From: Chelydra serpentina
Taxonomy: Eukaryota; Chordata; Testudines; Chelydridae
Assembly: GCA_037349315.1 (NCBI GenBank)
Contig: JBAIAC010000004.1
Span: 30,197,001 to 30,261,000 of the forward strand
Length of the DNA stretch: 64,000 bases
Reading direction: 5' to 3'
Each line of letters begins with the position of its first letter. Position 1 is the first letter of the stretch. The notes under the pieces were generated by a model that was not told the origin of the DNA, made no database searches, and saw only the letters and a list, made by a program, of their open reading frames with translations. The position numbers and the translations under genes are program-made. Positions 42,656 to 54,878 of the stretch are shown here, piece after piece.

Positions 42656-45600
42656 AATCCCTTGTCTGGATTGCACCCCAAATTTGCATATAATATTTAT
42701 ATACAAAAATATACCTAATGCCCTCATTCTCCACATCCTTACAGAAAGAGAAGGGGATGCTTACAGTCAGAATGCAATTGCTTGATATAAAAGATCTATG
42801 AGGAGAGATTCATGGGGAGGAAGGGATAATGGAGTGGACGTAGTAGGAACAAAACTTGGAGGAATGTCTGATATGGTTATGCAAATAGATACTAATGAAG
42901 CTGGGGGTGGGGAAAGTTCTACTAAGTTCTACAAATGACTTCCATATAACTCAGCAGAGCCAACAGCGGGCCATCTTGTTGAGGACTTCTCTTAAAATGG
43001 CAGAGAGATGAGTACAAAATGCTATTTTCTTCTGTGTGGTGTGGGATGGAAGTAAAATGCTTTCACTCACAATGTGTCCCTGAAGGTTGGAATTCAGAGT
43101 TGGAAAACAGTGGTCCAGGGCACTGTTTCAGGAATGCCACAGTGATGAGACCTTTTATCTTCAGACCCAGGTGTCACTGGTCCCAGAAATGAGAAGTAGA
43201 GCTTCTACAACTATAGGAAAATAGTAGATGGCTACAAGGTAGGTTCCTCATCTTCACACAGGACAAATGCTATTCCTTCTTAAGGCCTTATGGTCATTCT
43301 GTGATACTCATTTGCCCTCATGCATCCTTTCTGATTTGTTGACATGCAAAGACTGGTACTGTAGAATGATTATTAACTGCCTGAGGTAGAAGCCTACCAG
43401 CTTTCATGCAATCAGTGGGGGATGCTCTGAAGTCACAGGCTGAATGTAGGACCCCTAATAAGTAACTGGGACTACCATAGGTTTATTAGGGATAGACACT
43501 TGACAGACAATATACAAAAAGAGCTACAAATACTCTACTTCAGCTGCTCAGAGAATAAACCTTGGCACTTCAATCTCTAGATGGAGAGAAAAATATTTTG
43601 ATACGTTGGCATGGACAATGCTGACTACACTGGGAATAGGCCCACAATTTATGAAATGGGTGAAAGCTCTTTTACTGCTATCCACAAACTGAAGTGTGAA
43701 TGAATGACTAGGTCTAAATCATTTGCACTCTTGTACCTCTTGAAATATTAATCTGTCACCTAGAATGATCCTCAGAGAGACGATGGCAATATTCTTGGAC
43801 AGGACTGTAGTAAACCTACCTGCAAGAATTAGACAGGGGGATTCATGTTAAACACAGAATGGAACACTTACATTGTGCTAATTGATAAGTCAGTAACTGC
43901 ATGGTTAAAATTGAACTGTATGTTAGTTGGGGCTGGCCAACATCTTTCAAGTGACAAATTTTTAATCAAGAAATGACTTTTTTGAAAGTTTTGATTTGGT
44001 TTTGGTTTTTTTGCAACAAGTTGTTGACCCTGTCCAATTTTTCATGAAAAATGTCATCCTTTTTGATATTTTAAAAACGTTCATAAAAACATTACAAAAA
44101 TATCTAAACGGCGATTGGCAGCTCGTGTTTACTGAAAAACCCCAGTTCTTTTACTTTGTTATTTTAAAAATTGGAAAAAATCTTAATCCAGTGATTTTGC
44201 AATAAATATTTTGCAACAAAAATGTTTGAAGCTTTACAGGAAAGCAATTTGGGCTTTTTTTTTTGTTTGTTTTTGACCAGTTATAGCTCTTCTAAAATCA
44301 GGTACTTCTAAACAATCACATAGAAGTAAGGATGGCAGCACTCCTGAAAGGTGTTTTAAAACCTAATGAAAAACAAAAACAAACAAACAAAATACATGAG
44401 ATCACCACCAGAAACAGACTAACGTGGGAGATGATGAAAGCCATAACCTCATCTCATTGCTAGTGAACTACCCAGCATAAATAATATGAAGATAAGAACC
44501 AAATATACATTGAAATACCACTTAGTTAAAGATGACTCAGTCTGTTCTCCAATAACCTCTTGAAGAATTCCTCGGAGCAGTTTGGCTCTGCTGGCTTATC
44601 CTCTGTAGCCATGTGACATGATTCTATCCTCAGTTTTATTTGTTATCCTGACAGAAATATATAAAATGGCATATGAGTGTGTAATACTGGGATAATGGCA
44701 TCCTTCAAGTACAATGCTACTGTACTGTAATATGTGCTATAAATTGGGAGAAGCAGGAAATTAGCCTTCCTAATTCTGCTACATATTACAATGACAGTGA
44801 TGAACAGTATTTACTTTGAGAGCTAAAACTGATGTATAGACACTTAATCGGTGGATGGCCATTCACAGAACACTTTTTCTTTCTAACTTTCAGCCTTAAT
44901 CATTTTGACCTTGCATTCCAATGTACTACTTGGCTCTAGAATATACGTGTACTGCATAACATAGGAAAATATTATTGTGCATCTCTATGGATATACAGGG
45001 ACAGCCATAATTTGGCCCTGTACTAAAGTAAGAAGACACAGAGAGCCTCTCCTCTCCAGAATGCTAGTTACAGTCTGGCTGAGGAAGTTAGGTTGGAAGT
45101 TCCAAGTACTTTCTGCAATGCATATTTCTTCAGGGAAATTATCAAGGTAGGGAGTGGTCGTTTCCTTAGTCCAGACCCCCAATAACAGCCTCACAACATT
45201 GCAGAGAGCAGTGCTGTCTACATCTTAAAACAATAGTAAGAACCACCATGCCTCCTCTAGTGCAAAAGAAAAGTGATATCGTGCACATGCCTTATGCTAC
45301 CTTTCATGGTGCTCAGACAATCCTTTGCACTGATCCTGAGCTGTAATGATAGTCTTTAATTTGTCTTAGTAAAACATCAGAAAAAGAAAATGGCAATTTT
45401 TTAAAGCTGCTTCATCTACATGGGAAGAGTGAAAAATATTAACAGACATTTATTTTTTTCCACCAAGTGAATAGCGCATTTTAATGACTGCATTACAATG
45501 GCATTTTAACGTCTGAAAGGATAATAGAAGCCAAAACTGTTTGGCTTTCTGATTTCTTATCTGAATTAGTTTCTTTGACCACTGGGTTATTATAGTGATT

Positions 45601-46014
45601 TGTTATTCTTGCATTCTTATTGTGTTCAGGTGCCAGCAATGCTGAGAAAATGCATCCTGTATACTTATAATGAGCAGGCTCAAATTGCCCTATAATGTGA
45701 CACTTGTTATTTTTCCCTTTTGCCAGTTGAAAGTGTGAAATTTTGCACATCTAAGGGAGGCTGAAAGGAACTTTGGTATGACACTAACTAAACAGCACTA
45801 AGTTTTAACACCTATTACATCAACCGTTATTACTGCAATGGCAAAAACATAGAATCCTTTTTATTTTTTGATTATTTCAGTAGTGCCTAGATGTCTCAAC
45901 CAAGAATGGGGTCCCATTATGCTACCCTTAAGAGCTCAGAGTTTAGTGGAGAAAAGCATTTCAGGAACCAATGGCTTTAACTTCCAGCCAATCAAATTAA
46001 AATTAGAGGTGAGG
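42656..46014. other. Unassigned stretch
   Basis: 43931-44285 (GGGGCTGGCC, T-rich, ending TTTTGACCAGTTATAGC) is another diverged piece like 17014. Elsewhere I see only AT-rich DNA and short accidental frames; no gene could be supported. Confidence 0.45.
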
Positions 46015-46381
46015 AACACATTTAAGTGTCAAATGCATAACTACAAAATGGGGAATAACTGGCTAGGTGGTAGTACTGCTCTAAAGGTTATTGTAGATCA
46101 CAAATTGAATTTGAGTCGTCAATGTGATGCAGTTGCAAAAAAGGCTAATATTCTGGTGTGTACAAACAGGATTGTTGTAATTGTCCCTCTCTCCTCGGCA
46201 CTGGTGAGGCCTCAGCTGTAGTACTGTGCACAAAATCTGGGTGTGCCACACTTCAGGAAAGATGTGGACAAAGTGGAGAGAGTCTTTGAGGAGAGTAACA
46301 AAAATGCAAAATGCTTTAGAAAACCTGACCTATGAGGAAAGTTTAAAAAATCTGTGTATGTTTTTAGTGTTGAGGAAAGAA

Positions 46382-46543
46382 TCATAGAATATCAGGGTTG
46401 GAAGGGACCTTAGAAGGTCATCTAGTCCAACCCCCTACTCAAAGCAGAACCAATCCCCAATTTTTGCCCCAGATACCTAAATGGCCCCCTCAAGGATTGA
46501 ACTCACAACCCTGGGTTTAGCAGGCCAATGCTCAAACCACTGA
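46382..46543 (-). mobile_element. tRNA-derived turtle SINE (Cry-type), reverse
   Basis: Reverse complement of the 13545 family: tail side TCATAGAATATCAGGGTTGG and GGTCATCTAGTCCAACC, then GGATTGAACTCACAACCCTG (complement of the B box) and GGCCAATGCTCAAACCACTG (next to the A box). The final 15 or so bases of the tRNA head are missing. It lies in the CR1 ORF2 remnant. Confidence 0.93.
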
Positions 46544-46743
46544 TGACAGTCTTCAAATATATTAAGGGTTGTTATAAAAAGGACTGTGATCAACTGTTCA
46601 TGTCTACTTAAAGGTAGGACAAGAAGTAATGGGTTTAATTTGCAGAAATGGAGATTTAGGTTAGATATTAGGTAAAACTTTCGAACTATAAGGGTACTTA
46701 AGCTCTGGAATGGGCTTCCCAGGGAGGTTGTGGAATGCCCATC

Positions 46744-47572
46744 TGTCATAAATATAAAGGGAAGTGTAACATCCTTTATGTAGGCAGTAATATAAAATCC
46801 CTCCTGGCTAGAGGTACAGAATCATTTACCTGTAAGGGGTTAAGAAACTCAAATAACCTAGTTGACACCTGACGAGATGGACCAATGAGGAAAGAAGATA
46901 CTTTCAAATTTGTGGTGGGAGGGAGGTTTTGTTTGTGCTCTTTGTTGTGTTCGCTCTGGGACAGAGAGGGACCAGGGCTGGAAAAGCCATCTCCTAAAAC
47001 CATACCTGACAACAATTGTAAGTAAAGCAAGGAAAGGTGTTAGATTATCTTTTGTTTTAGCTTGTGAATTTTCCCTATGCTAGGAGGGAGTTTTATTCCT
47101 GTTTTTTGTAACTTTGAAGCTAAGCCTAGAGGGGAATTCCCTGTGTTTTAAATCTTTTTATTTGCCCTGTAAAGATACCTTCCATCCTGATTTTACAGAT
47201 GTGATTCTTTTACTTTTTTAAAAATAAAATTCTTCTTTTAAGAACCCGATTGATTTTCAGTGTCCTAAAGACCCAGGGGTTTGATCTGTGCTCACTTTGT
47301 AACCAACTGGTTAGTATATTATTCTCAAGCCTCCTCAGGAAAGGGGGTGAAGGGACTTGGGGGGGATTTTGGAGGAGATAGGGCTCCATGTGGCCCCTTC
47401 CTGAAGTTTGTTTAAATCACTTGGTGGCAGCAATACCGTCCAAGGACAAGGAAAGGAATTTGTGCTTTGGGGATGTTTTTAACCTAAGCTGGTAGAAATA
47501 AGCTTAGGGGGTCATTCATGTGGGTCCCTATATCTGTACCCCAGAGTTCAGAGTGGGGAGGGAACCCTGACA
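46744..47572 (+). mobile_element. 829-bp solo LTR (endogenous retrovirus-type)
   Basis: Begins TGTCATAAATATAAAGGGAA and ends GGGAGGGAACCCTGACA, so the ends are TGTCA/TGACA. The 5-bp duplication CCATC at 46739-46743 and 47573-47577 is exact. AATAAA at 47223-47228 lies two thirds along, consistent with an R/U5 boundary downstream. No internal viral genes or second LTR exist nearby, so it is a recombination-derived solo LTR. Confidence 0.93.
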
Positions 47573-47704
47573 CCATCATTGGAGATTTTTAAGAACAGGT
47601 TGGACAAACACCTGTCAGGTATGTTCTATGTTTGCTTGGTCCTGCCTTAGCACAGGGGGGCTGGATTTGGGGATTTCTCAAGGTTCCTTCCAGCCCTACA
47701 TTTC

Positions 47705-47862
47705 TGTGACACTACTGAAGGAAGTGGTGGAGCCTCTGTCTCTTGATCTCAAGACTGGATGCCTTTCTAGAAGATATGCTTTAGTCAAGTTATTGGGCTC
47801 AATATAGGGGTTGCTGGGTGAGATTCTGTGGTCTGGTATTTTATACAAAACATCAGATTAAA
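47705..47862 (+). mobile_element. CR1 3' end fragment
   Basis: GGAGCCTCTGTCTCTTGATC, CAAGACTGGATGCCTTTCTA and GGTCTGGTATTTTATAC are the end of ORF2 and 3' UTR of another CR1 subfamily, truncated at both ends. Confidence 0.75.
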
Positions 47863-49700
47863 TGATTCAGAGATTTTTAAAGCCAGAAGACACCACTGTG
47901 ATCTAGTCTAATCTCTTGCATAACACAGCCCGTAGAACTTCTGTTACTTTGGGTTTGAACTAATGCATATTTTTTTGAGAAAATCCCATTTGGATTTTAA
48001 AATTGCCAGTGATGGAGAATTCACTATTTCAGTTGCTCCAGTGGTTAATTATCCTCAGTGTTGAAACATTGTGCTTTATTTCAAATCTGAATTTATCCAC
48101 CTTCAGCTTCTAGCCTCTGGATCTTGTTATACCTTTGTCTAGTGTAGTAAAGAATCCTCTATTATCAAATTTCTGTTCCCCTGGTAGCAACTTATAGACT
48201 GTGAACAAGTCACACCTTCATCTTCATCTTCTGTTTGATCAGCTAAAGAGAGAGACTCAAAGAACTCAATCACTATAAGAGATGTTTTCCAATCCTTTAA
48301 TCATTCTCGTGTCTCTTCTGTGAACTCTTTCTATTTCATCAATATCTTTCTTGAACTGGAATCAGTATTTCAGCAGTGCTTGCACCAGTGCCAAATGGAG
48401 GTGTAATATAACCTCTCTCCTCCTCTGTACTCCCCCAGTTTATACATCCGTGGATCACATTAGCCCTTCTGGCCAGTGTTGCACTGGGAGCTCGTGTTCA
48501 GCTGATTATACATCATGAACCACAAGCCATTTTAAGTGTCACTGCTTTTCAAGATTTAGTCCCTCGTCCTGTAAATATGGCCTACATTCTTTGTTCTTAA
48601 ATGTATGGCTCCATATCGGACCATATTAAAATACCTGTTTACTTGTGCTGTGCCTACCAAGCAAACCAGATCCCTTTGTATCAGTGACCGGTCTTCTTGA
48701 TTATTTACCACTGCCCAAATCTTTGTGTTATCTTCAAACTTTCATTGATTATTTTTGTTTTTTTCCAGGTCACTGATGGAAATGTTAATGAGCCTAGAGC
48801 CAAGAACCGATTCCTCTGGGACCCTTCTAGAAACACATCCGCTCTATGATGATTCCCCTTTTATGTTTTTGGATTGGTCAGCTATTTAATGTGTGCCATC
48901 TTGATTTTATATCATTCTACTTTCTTAATCAAAATGGCATTTGATACTAAGTCAAATTCCTTCCAGAAGTCAAAAGTAATAACGATGAAATATACTTAAT
49001 CAACCAAAGTTGTAATCTCATCAAAAATATATCAAGTTAATTGGACAGGATCTATTCTCCATAAAGCCATCTCAATTGGCAATAATTATTTTAGCCTCTG
49101 TTCATTCTTTATTAATCAAGTCCCATATCAGCCATTTCAATATTTTGCACAAGATTGATGTCAGGCTGACAGGCCTGTATTATGTGACTCATCTGGTTTG
49201 CCATTTTGAAATATTGGCACAAGGTTAGCTTTCTTTCAGGGCTCTAGAATTACCACATTGTTCTAGGACTAATTGAAAATCAACATTCATGTTTCAGAGA
49301 GCTCCTCAGGCAGCTCTTTTAAAGCTCTCTTATGCAAGCTATCCATACCTGCTGAATTTAAAATGTCTGACTTTAGTAGCTGCTGTTTAACTTCCTTCCT
49401 TCTTAATGTTAGAATGGAAATTGTTTATTATATATGAATACATCATCTGACTTTTCCCCAAATACAGAACAGAAAGATTTATTGAACATTTCTGCATTTT
49501 AGTATTGACAACTTTACCATTTCCAGATACTAATGGACCAATACCATAGATAGGATTCCTTTTGTTCCTAACATACTTAAACTATTGTCCTTAATTCTGC
49601 TGGCCATTGATTTCTCCTTCTGTCCCCTTGATTGCTTTATCAACTTTCATAATTCCTAGCTTCTGATTTATATTCATTGCTGTCAAATTATCAACTATAG
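47863..49700 (-). mobile_element. CR1-clade LINE, minus strand, RT region to 3' end
   Basis: From the low-coordinate end (GCCAGAAGACACCACTGTG, the antisense 3' terminus) through antisense ORF2 to about 49700. The central part (48650-49700) aligns by eye with the CR1 at 28746-30000, for example CGATTCCTCTGGGACCC, CAGGCTGACAGGCCTGTA and CAACATTCATGTTTCAG. Frames are fully degraded. The 3' part at 48050-48600 is the region absent from the 28746 copy. Confidence 0.85.
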
Positions 49701-49759
49701 TCATTGTCACTCTGTCTCTGGCTCCGTGCATATTTCATTATTTATACACAGTGGAATAG

Positions 49760-50290
49760 TTTCAACAGGAGAAATTGAGAGTGACCCACAGCAGTCTACA
49801 GTCCAGTGGTTAGAACACTCACCTGAGGTATGGAGAAATCTAAGGTCAAATCCCTGCACCCCTGTAGAGGAGGAACTGAACCTGGGTTTCACTCATCTTG
49901 GGCTAAAGGTGATAAGGGAGGCTTTCCCCTAGCTGTGCTGAGTAGGTTTAGACATGTTTTGAGAACACCTACTAGGGCAGGCTCCACAGGCGAGATAGCC
50001 AGGGGAAAGCCTACTGTGAGGATCCCATTGGGGCTTATGGTTGATATGATCCCATTGGTTGCTTACACTGAGGTGGCTGTGTGCATGATCATAAGCAGAA
50101 ACTTGGGCCCCTCTTGGATTTTGATTGTTGAAACTGAGGCATCTAGGGATTTTAGGGACCTCCAGAGCTAGGCAGGGTTGAGCAGGAATTTTGAGGCTCT
50201 CCGTCATGCCTGAATATGGGACTTAACTAGAGTAAGTCATTTAGGCATTTAACACAGTGAGTCTGTAGCAGAGGGAATTGAACTTGGGTT
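49760..50290 (+). mobile_element. tRNA-like headed dispersed repeat
   Basis: AGTCCAGTGGTTAGAACACT and GGTCAAATCCCTGCACCC resemble pol III A and B boxes. The body (GTTTTGAGAACACCTACTAGG, GGGGAAAGCC) is long. A later TTGAACTTGGGTTCCTGAGT is typical of the right part of the repeat family also found at 62165. I cannot name it. Confidence 0.55.
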
Positions 50291-50529
50291 CCTGAGTCCC
50301 ACAGGCTATCCTTCCTCTCGGAGTCCTGAGTCCAGTCACTGGCAGGTACAGAAGGGAGGAAGTGTTTTTTTGCAAATATGATGCTTTGAAGTGTACTCAT
50401 TTGAAATTTCAGATTTTAATCTGTAGTATGTATTTTAAAAGTGCTTCAATTCACTTTTAATAATGAACATATGGTGTTTGTTTGTATATATAAATGTTAT
50501 CTATGTATTTGTATGGCTTTCATCCTTGT

Positions 50530-50935
50530 AGTAGGTGAGCACATGATCTCTACAACATTCTGGGGATGCACAGGGTATAACTGATGGGCATATGTGGGGT
50601 TGTGAAGGAATTTTCCTCCAGGTCAAATTGGCAGTCACCTTGTTTTGTTTTTTCACCTTCTTCTGCAGCCAGGATTATCTGAGTATACCTCACTTCCTCA
50701 TTTACTTGCCATTGAAGGTGCGTCGGGCACTGGTGCATCCCAGTCCCTCCTATTATCTGACTTTGGGGCACAATAGTCTAGTATTCTGTGAGTTACAATA
50801 CTATGATCTAATTTGGTTTGTTGGGTTTTAGTGTGCGGGTGCTGGGTGGGGTTGGTGGCCTGTGATATACAGGAGGTCAGACTAGATGATCTTGTGCTCT
50901 CTTCTGGCCTTAAGCTCTAGGATTCTGTTATAACA
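50530..50935 (+). mobile_element. CR1 3' UTR and terminus
   Basis: GGAATTTTCCTCCAGGTCA, CAGCCAGGATTATCTGAG and GATATACAGGAGGTCAGACT match the copy at 60640-61195 (there split by a SINE). It ends AGGATTCTGTTATAAC. It is non-coding. Confidence 0.8.
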
Positions 50936-52466
50936 GTGGGCTTTTGGTTAAAGAGACATACAAGAATATAGTAATCAGATGTCTCAATTTAACTGGGGGT
51001 TTCCATATGACATTACAACATCTATGATGTCATCCTCCACAACTTCGCCTGGGTTGGCAGGAGCACTTACCTGTACCAGGAGATTTAATGGATGCTGGAG
51101 GACTCCCTCACAGTGCCCCAAGCATATGAAGCACTTCAGGCTCCTGTACTAGAAAGTGAAGGACTACAACAATTGCTCCAGAAGGAGACATAGCACATGC
51201 CCATGAAGCATCCTGTTTGTTCATTTATTCCTGTTACAAACCATTTCAGCTCTGTGTTCAATGTATGCATGTAAATAAAAGTTACTGTTCACTTCACTTG
51301 TATGTGCCCCTTGTTTTCCAAGTATGATCATCGAGATACTTCCTACGGGTTTGGGATGGGGTAGCACAGCTCACAGCAAAATGGCTCTGGTTTCTTAAAT
51401 TTCTGATGCCATGGCAATGCAAACAATTTCTTCCTTCCCACAAACCCTTTTCCACACACCTGGCCATGACATTGAGAATGTTTTTTTTTTTTTAAAAAGT
51501 TCTTGACAATGAAGTAAGCTGTGAAATAACTCCCAAAGCACCAGAATGAAAAACAAAAGACAAGTTAACTGAAATGTCTTTACAGCTTTGTTAACAATGT
51601 AAGTGATAATACAGCAAGGGAAACTAAACTAACTTCACACTGAACCTATGTAGCGAGGCAAGGTGGGTGAGGTAATATCTTTTATTGGACCAACCACACT
51701 GCATACACTGAAGATATGTGACATTGACCTGTGTGTTTACAAGCCCTTCTCCCCCATCTCCTTCAGAGACTCACCACTGGAAACCATAGGACTAATGCCA
51801 TGGGAGTAATCACACATAGCACCTGATAAATTCTGTGAGCAATGGTGTCAGAAAACATTGTGAGGAAGGAATGTGGGACATCCATCCTAAAGCCTTACAG
51901 AACTTTTTTTTAAGTTACTTTAACAATGCTCACATGTTTCCCATAAAGCAGACCGAAACAGAGCAGTTAAAGTATAACAAAAATATCGTTCAATAATGTT
52001 CTTAAAGTGCATTAAAACTCTCCTCAGCACAAAACCATGGCTAGAGGTGTTAACCTTGAGGGTATAGCCCGATCTATAGATTATATATTGATTAAAATGA
52101 TTACTTAAGAATCCCCAGTTATCACTTTGAGGGTTGACAGGTTCTTGTCCAAAGATCAGGCCCAGTATTATGCAAATTATTATATAGTTGGGAACCACAG
52201 TTGCAACACTCACACTATAGGAACCCCTGTATATTTACAAATAGGTGATTAATACATTTAGCACAGTCACAAACACCCCAAACTCAGTAAGGTAGACAGA
52301 GAAACCACAGAATGTATATCTGCACGTCTGTGTACTCACTCAATCCCTTGAAGAACAACCTGAAAAGTTAGAAATCATCTGCCTCATCACCATCACCTGC
52401 CCCCTCATTATCTCTGGCCATCATTCTGGCATCTCGCAAGGACTACATTTCCTTCTTCCTTTGCCC
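50936..52466. other. Unassigned stretch, perhaps the non-transposase half of the Harbinger element
   Basis: At 51020-51290 (plus) text V-I-L-H-N-F-A-W-V-G, stops, then AATAAA at 51274-51279 could be the 3' end of the accessory Myb-like gene that Harbinger elements carry, but similarity is too weak to assert. 51650-51715 repeats GTGAGGTAATATCTTTTATT from 16875. No left Harbinger terminus was found. Confidence 0.3.
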
Positions 52467-54430
52467 CTAGGCTGGGATGCAACTTTTATAATATGATATG
52501 CTGACACCTCTATGTTTGATGCATATCCAGTAGGGATATTTTTCCCTTTTCCTTATTTGGCCCTCTTCTAATTTTTGGCTTTCCTTTAGTGCATTGACAT
52601 GGGTTGCAAGGGAATGTAACCTATCGGAGGGTCTTGCAACAGAAGTATGTGGCAATGCTCTATTGAGCTTTTTCAGCAGCACCATAACATCACAATAGTG
52701 TCTGTTGGCATGGTCACAAGTCACCTACTGGCTTCCCACTGTTCCATGGTGTATGACCACCAGCATCACAAATGTCCCTAGCCTGCTGGGAAGCAGGAGA
52801 TATGTGCACATAGGTGGGATCCGGATGTACAGGCTTTGAAAAACAGGTCTATCCTGTGCCCACTCGCCGTGGAGGTATTCCCCTTTAGCTTCATATATAT
52901 TGTTCAAGGCAGAGCACACTGTGATAATCTGAACCTTCTTGGCCACATTGGCACCCAGATAGGTCTAGAGACATCGCCAGTGGGCTTTCAGCTGCCCAAA
53001 GGTGCACTCAGTCTCTAGTTGAATTCCCCCTTTCTTGTGTTGGCAATGTCATATGTCTTCATGAGCCACGATGGGAAGGGTCATCCAAAATAAATGTCAG
53101 CAGAGAAACACTGCACATAACTCAGTCATTTCAGGGGAATAAAACTCTTTCTCCCCAACTCCTGAGCACACTGGTGTCATGGACCTTTCCCGTGTGCCCA
53201 GTATTCATGAACCAATCTCTCTGGTTCACTATACCTTGGCGAACCAGCAAATAGTAACATTTTAAGTTCAAAAATTCACTGGCCTCTTTGAGTGGGCAAA
53301 GTATAGGGATATGTCTTCTGTTGATGGTCCCTGCACAGTTCAGAAACCCCATTCTCTGAAATCCCACAGTAATTTCAGGGATTTGGGTTATGGCAACTGT
53401 GACAGACCCAGACAAGTGGGGTACAGAAGTCTGATAGAAGGCAAATATACTGGCCATTGGATGAATAGTTTTCTGTTCCCTGAGTGACAGGGAGCTGCAC
53501 TAGAACAAGCAGGAACTTTCTGGAACCAATTTAAGGGAGGCAGGCTAATTAGGACACCTGGAGCCAATTAAGAAGAACCTGCTAGAATCAATTAAGACAG
53601 GCAGGCTAATCAGGGCACCTGTGTTTAAAAAGGAGCTCCCTTCAGTTTGTGGTGTTGCATGCGAGGAGCTGGGAGCAAGAGGCACACAAGGAGTTGAGAG
53701 GGAGAAGAGTTGAAGGACTGAGGAGTACAAGCATCAGCAGACCATCAGGAGGAAGGTCCTGCAGTAAGCGTAAAGAAGGGGTTGGGAGGAGGCCGTGGGG
53801 AAGTAGTCCAGGGAGTTGTAGCTGTCACGCAGCTGTTACAGGAAACCCTATAGACAACTGCAATCCACAGGGCCCTGGGCTGGAACCCGGAGTAGAGGGC
53901 AGGCCCGGGTTCCCCCCAAACCTCCCAACTCCTGATCAAACACAGGAGGAATTTGACTGTGGGTTCTACCAGAGGGGAAGGTCTCTGAGGCGATCAAAAA
54001 TCCGCCAATAAGCACAGGACTCACCAAGGTAGAGGAGGAACTTTGTCACACAACCATTATTGGGTAGATCACAGTATTGGTAGCCTGGAAAACTTTTACA
54101 ACCACTGCCCCAAGAGACAACTTTCCAACCTCGAAGTGGTTTGCAACTGACCAGGTGCTGTCAGGTATTGCCAGCCTCTAAGGGTGATAGCCACCTGCTT
54201 CTTCACTGCTAGGGTTTCCGAAATCAAGTGGTCTGGATCTGAAGGGTTGACGGAAGCTCCTCACACAACTCAATGAACATCTGCTTCCTCATTCTGAAAT
54301 TCTGAAGCCATTGGTTGTCATCCCAGATTTCTAAAATGATGTGGTCCCACCACACGGTGCTGGCTCTCCAGGACCAGAAGTGGTGGACCACCCATAGACA
54401 TACCATTGCAATCCCGGTATTCAACACATC
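52467..54430 (-). pseudogene. PIF/Harbinger transposase (HARBI1-like), split by an LTR
   Basis: Minus strand, in order: W-W-D-H-I-I-L-E-I-W and Q-N-F-R-M-R-K-Q-M-F-I-E-L-C (54345-54240); a region to 54055 with S-V-A-N-H-F-E-V-G-K (helix-turn-helix like); then, past the 653-bp LTR, G-F-L-N-C-A-G-T-I-N-R-R-H-I-P-I (about 53370-53320) and G-K-V-H-D-T-S-V-L-R-S (about 53190); then P-S-W-L-M-K-T-Y (53070) and T-E-C-T-F-G-Q-L-K-A-H-W-R-C-L (about 53000); then A-L-N-N-I-Y-E-A-K-G-E (52910) to a stop near 52467. The DDE triad appears as N (first Asp lost in G-T-I-N), D (H-D-T-S) and E (T-E-C). Frames shift between the segments and there is a TAG at 52725-52727. The 5' terminus of the element is probably GAGGGTATGTCTACATT, reverse of 54911-54926. 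Harbinger transposases act in the nucleus with a Myb-like partner. Confidence 0.88.
53398..54050 (+). mobile_element. 653-bp solo LTR inside the Harbinger transposase
   Basis: Ends TGTGACAGACCCAGACAAG and GGAACTTTGTCACA; the terminal 7 bases are inverted (TGTGACA/TGTCACA). CAAC at 53394-53397 and 54051-54054 is a 4-bp duplication. A TTTAAAAAGGAGC stretch at about 53624 could be the TATA region, and AATAAG at 54007 a weak poly(A) signal, favouring the plus orientation. The broken transposase text rejoins in register of homology on both sides. The class (Gypsy or ERV) is not settled. Confidence 0.88.
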
Positions 54431-54808
54431 TGTTCCAGAGGACTCCAGTGGATTTTCATTTTTCCTTCTGGCTCAGAAGTCTTCACCATCTCATTTTTTC
54501 TGGACCAATTCCATCTGGTATCTGAACATTTTGTCCAATGAGCAGTAGCAGAACCACATCATAATACACTTGCTCCATGTCTCCAGAACAGTTTGGCAAA
54601 AGTTAGAGATGACTGGGAGCTCCTGCCACCAAATGTGTGAAAGCAGTGTACAGTACCAGCAACAATCAGCAAGGTGGTTCCCAGAATGTTGTCTGTAATG
54701 CACAGGTCTCTGGTATACGAACCCTGAAATGGTAGTGCTACCATCATGTACCAAAAAGGAGTAGTTTGGATGTAGGTATATGCCTGTGCATAGCATGTAC
54801 CCATGCCC

Positions 54809-54878
54809 AGAGTGGCAAATGGCTATGGGATACATGTCCTAGCAGAGTGGCATATGACTATGGGATACTTGTCCTAGT
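54809..54878. repeat. 35-bp tandem duplication near the Harbinger end
   Basis: Two units beginning AGAGTGGCAAATGGCTATGG and AGAGTGGCATATGACTATGG, 54809-54843 and 54844-54878, each ending TTGTCCTAG or similar. They sit about 50 bp inside the probable Harbinger terminus and may be subterminal repeats. Confidence 0.85.

Larger units (their letters stand above)
46015..47712 (+). mobile_element. CR1 LINE 3' part carrying a SINE and a solo LTR
   Basis: CR1 ORF2 text on the plus strand reads N-W-L-G-G-S, V-I-V-D-H-K-L-N-L-S, A-V-A-K-K-A-N-I-L and L-S-S-A-L-V-R-P-Q-L (46060-46218), continues after the SINE (about 46545-46738: R-F-R-L-D-I-R-type text, W-N-G-L-P-R-E) and resumes after the LTR at 47573 (I-I-G-D-F-type text, then a 3' end GGTTCCTTCCAGCCCTACAT, TTCTGTGAC). 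Stops and a frameshift are present. It must be older than both insertions. Confidence 0.88.

Noticed and set aside
45493..45750. 85-residue frame on the minus strand as a host gene
   Set aside because: No recognisable domain, no splice or promoter context, and length within chance expectation for AT-rich DNA.
53649..54011. 120-residue frame on the plus strand
   Set aside because: It reads through the solo LTR at 53398-54050 and has no family resemblance.
46744..54050. A provirus bounded by two LTRs
   Set aside because: The LTRs at 46744 and 53398 differ in sequence and each has its own duplication; the DNA between holds CR1 and Harbinger, not retroviral genes.
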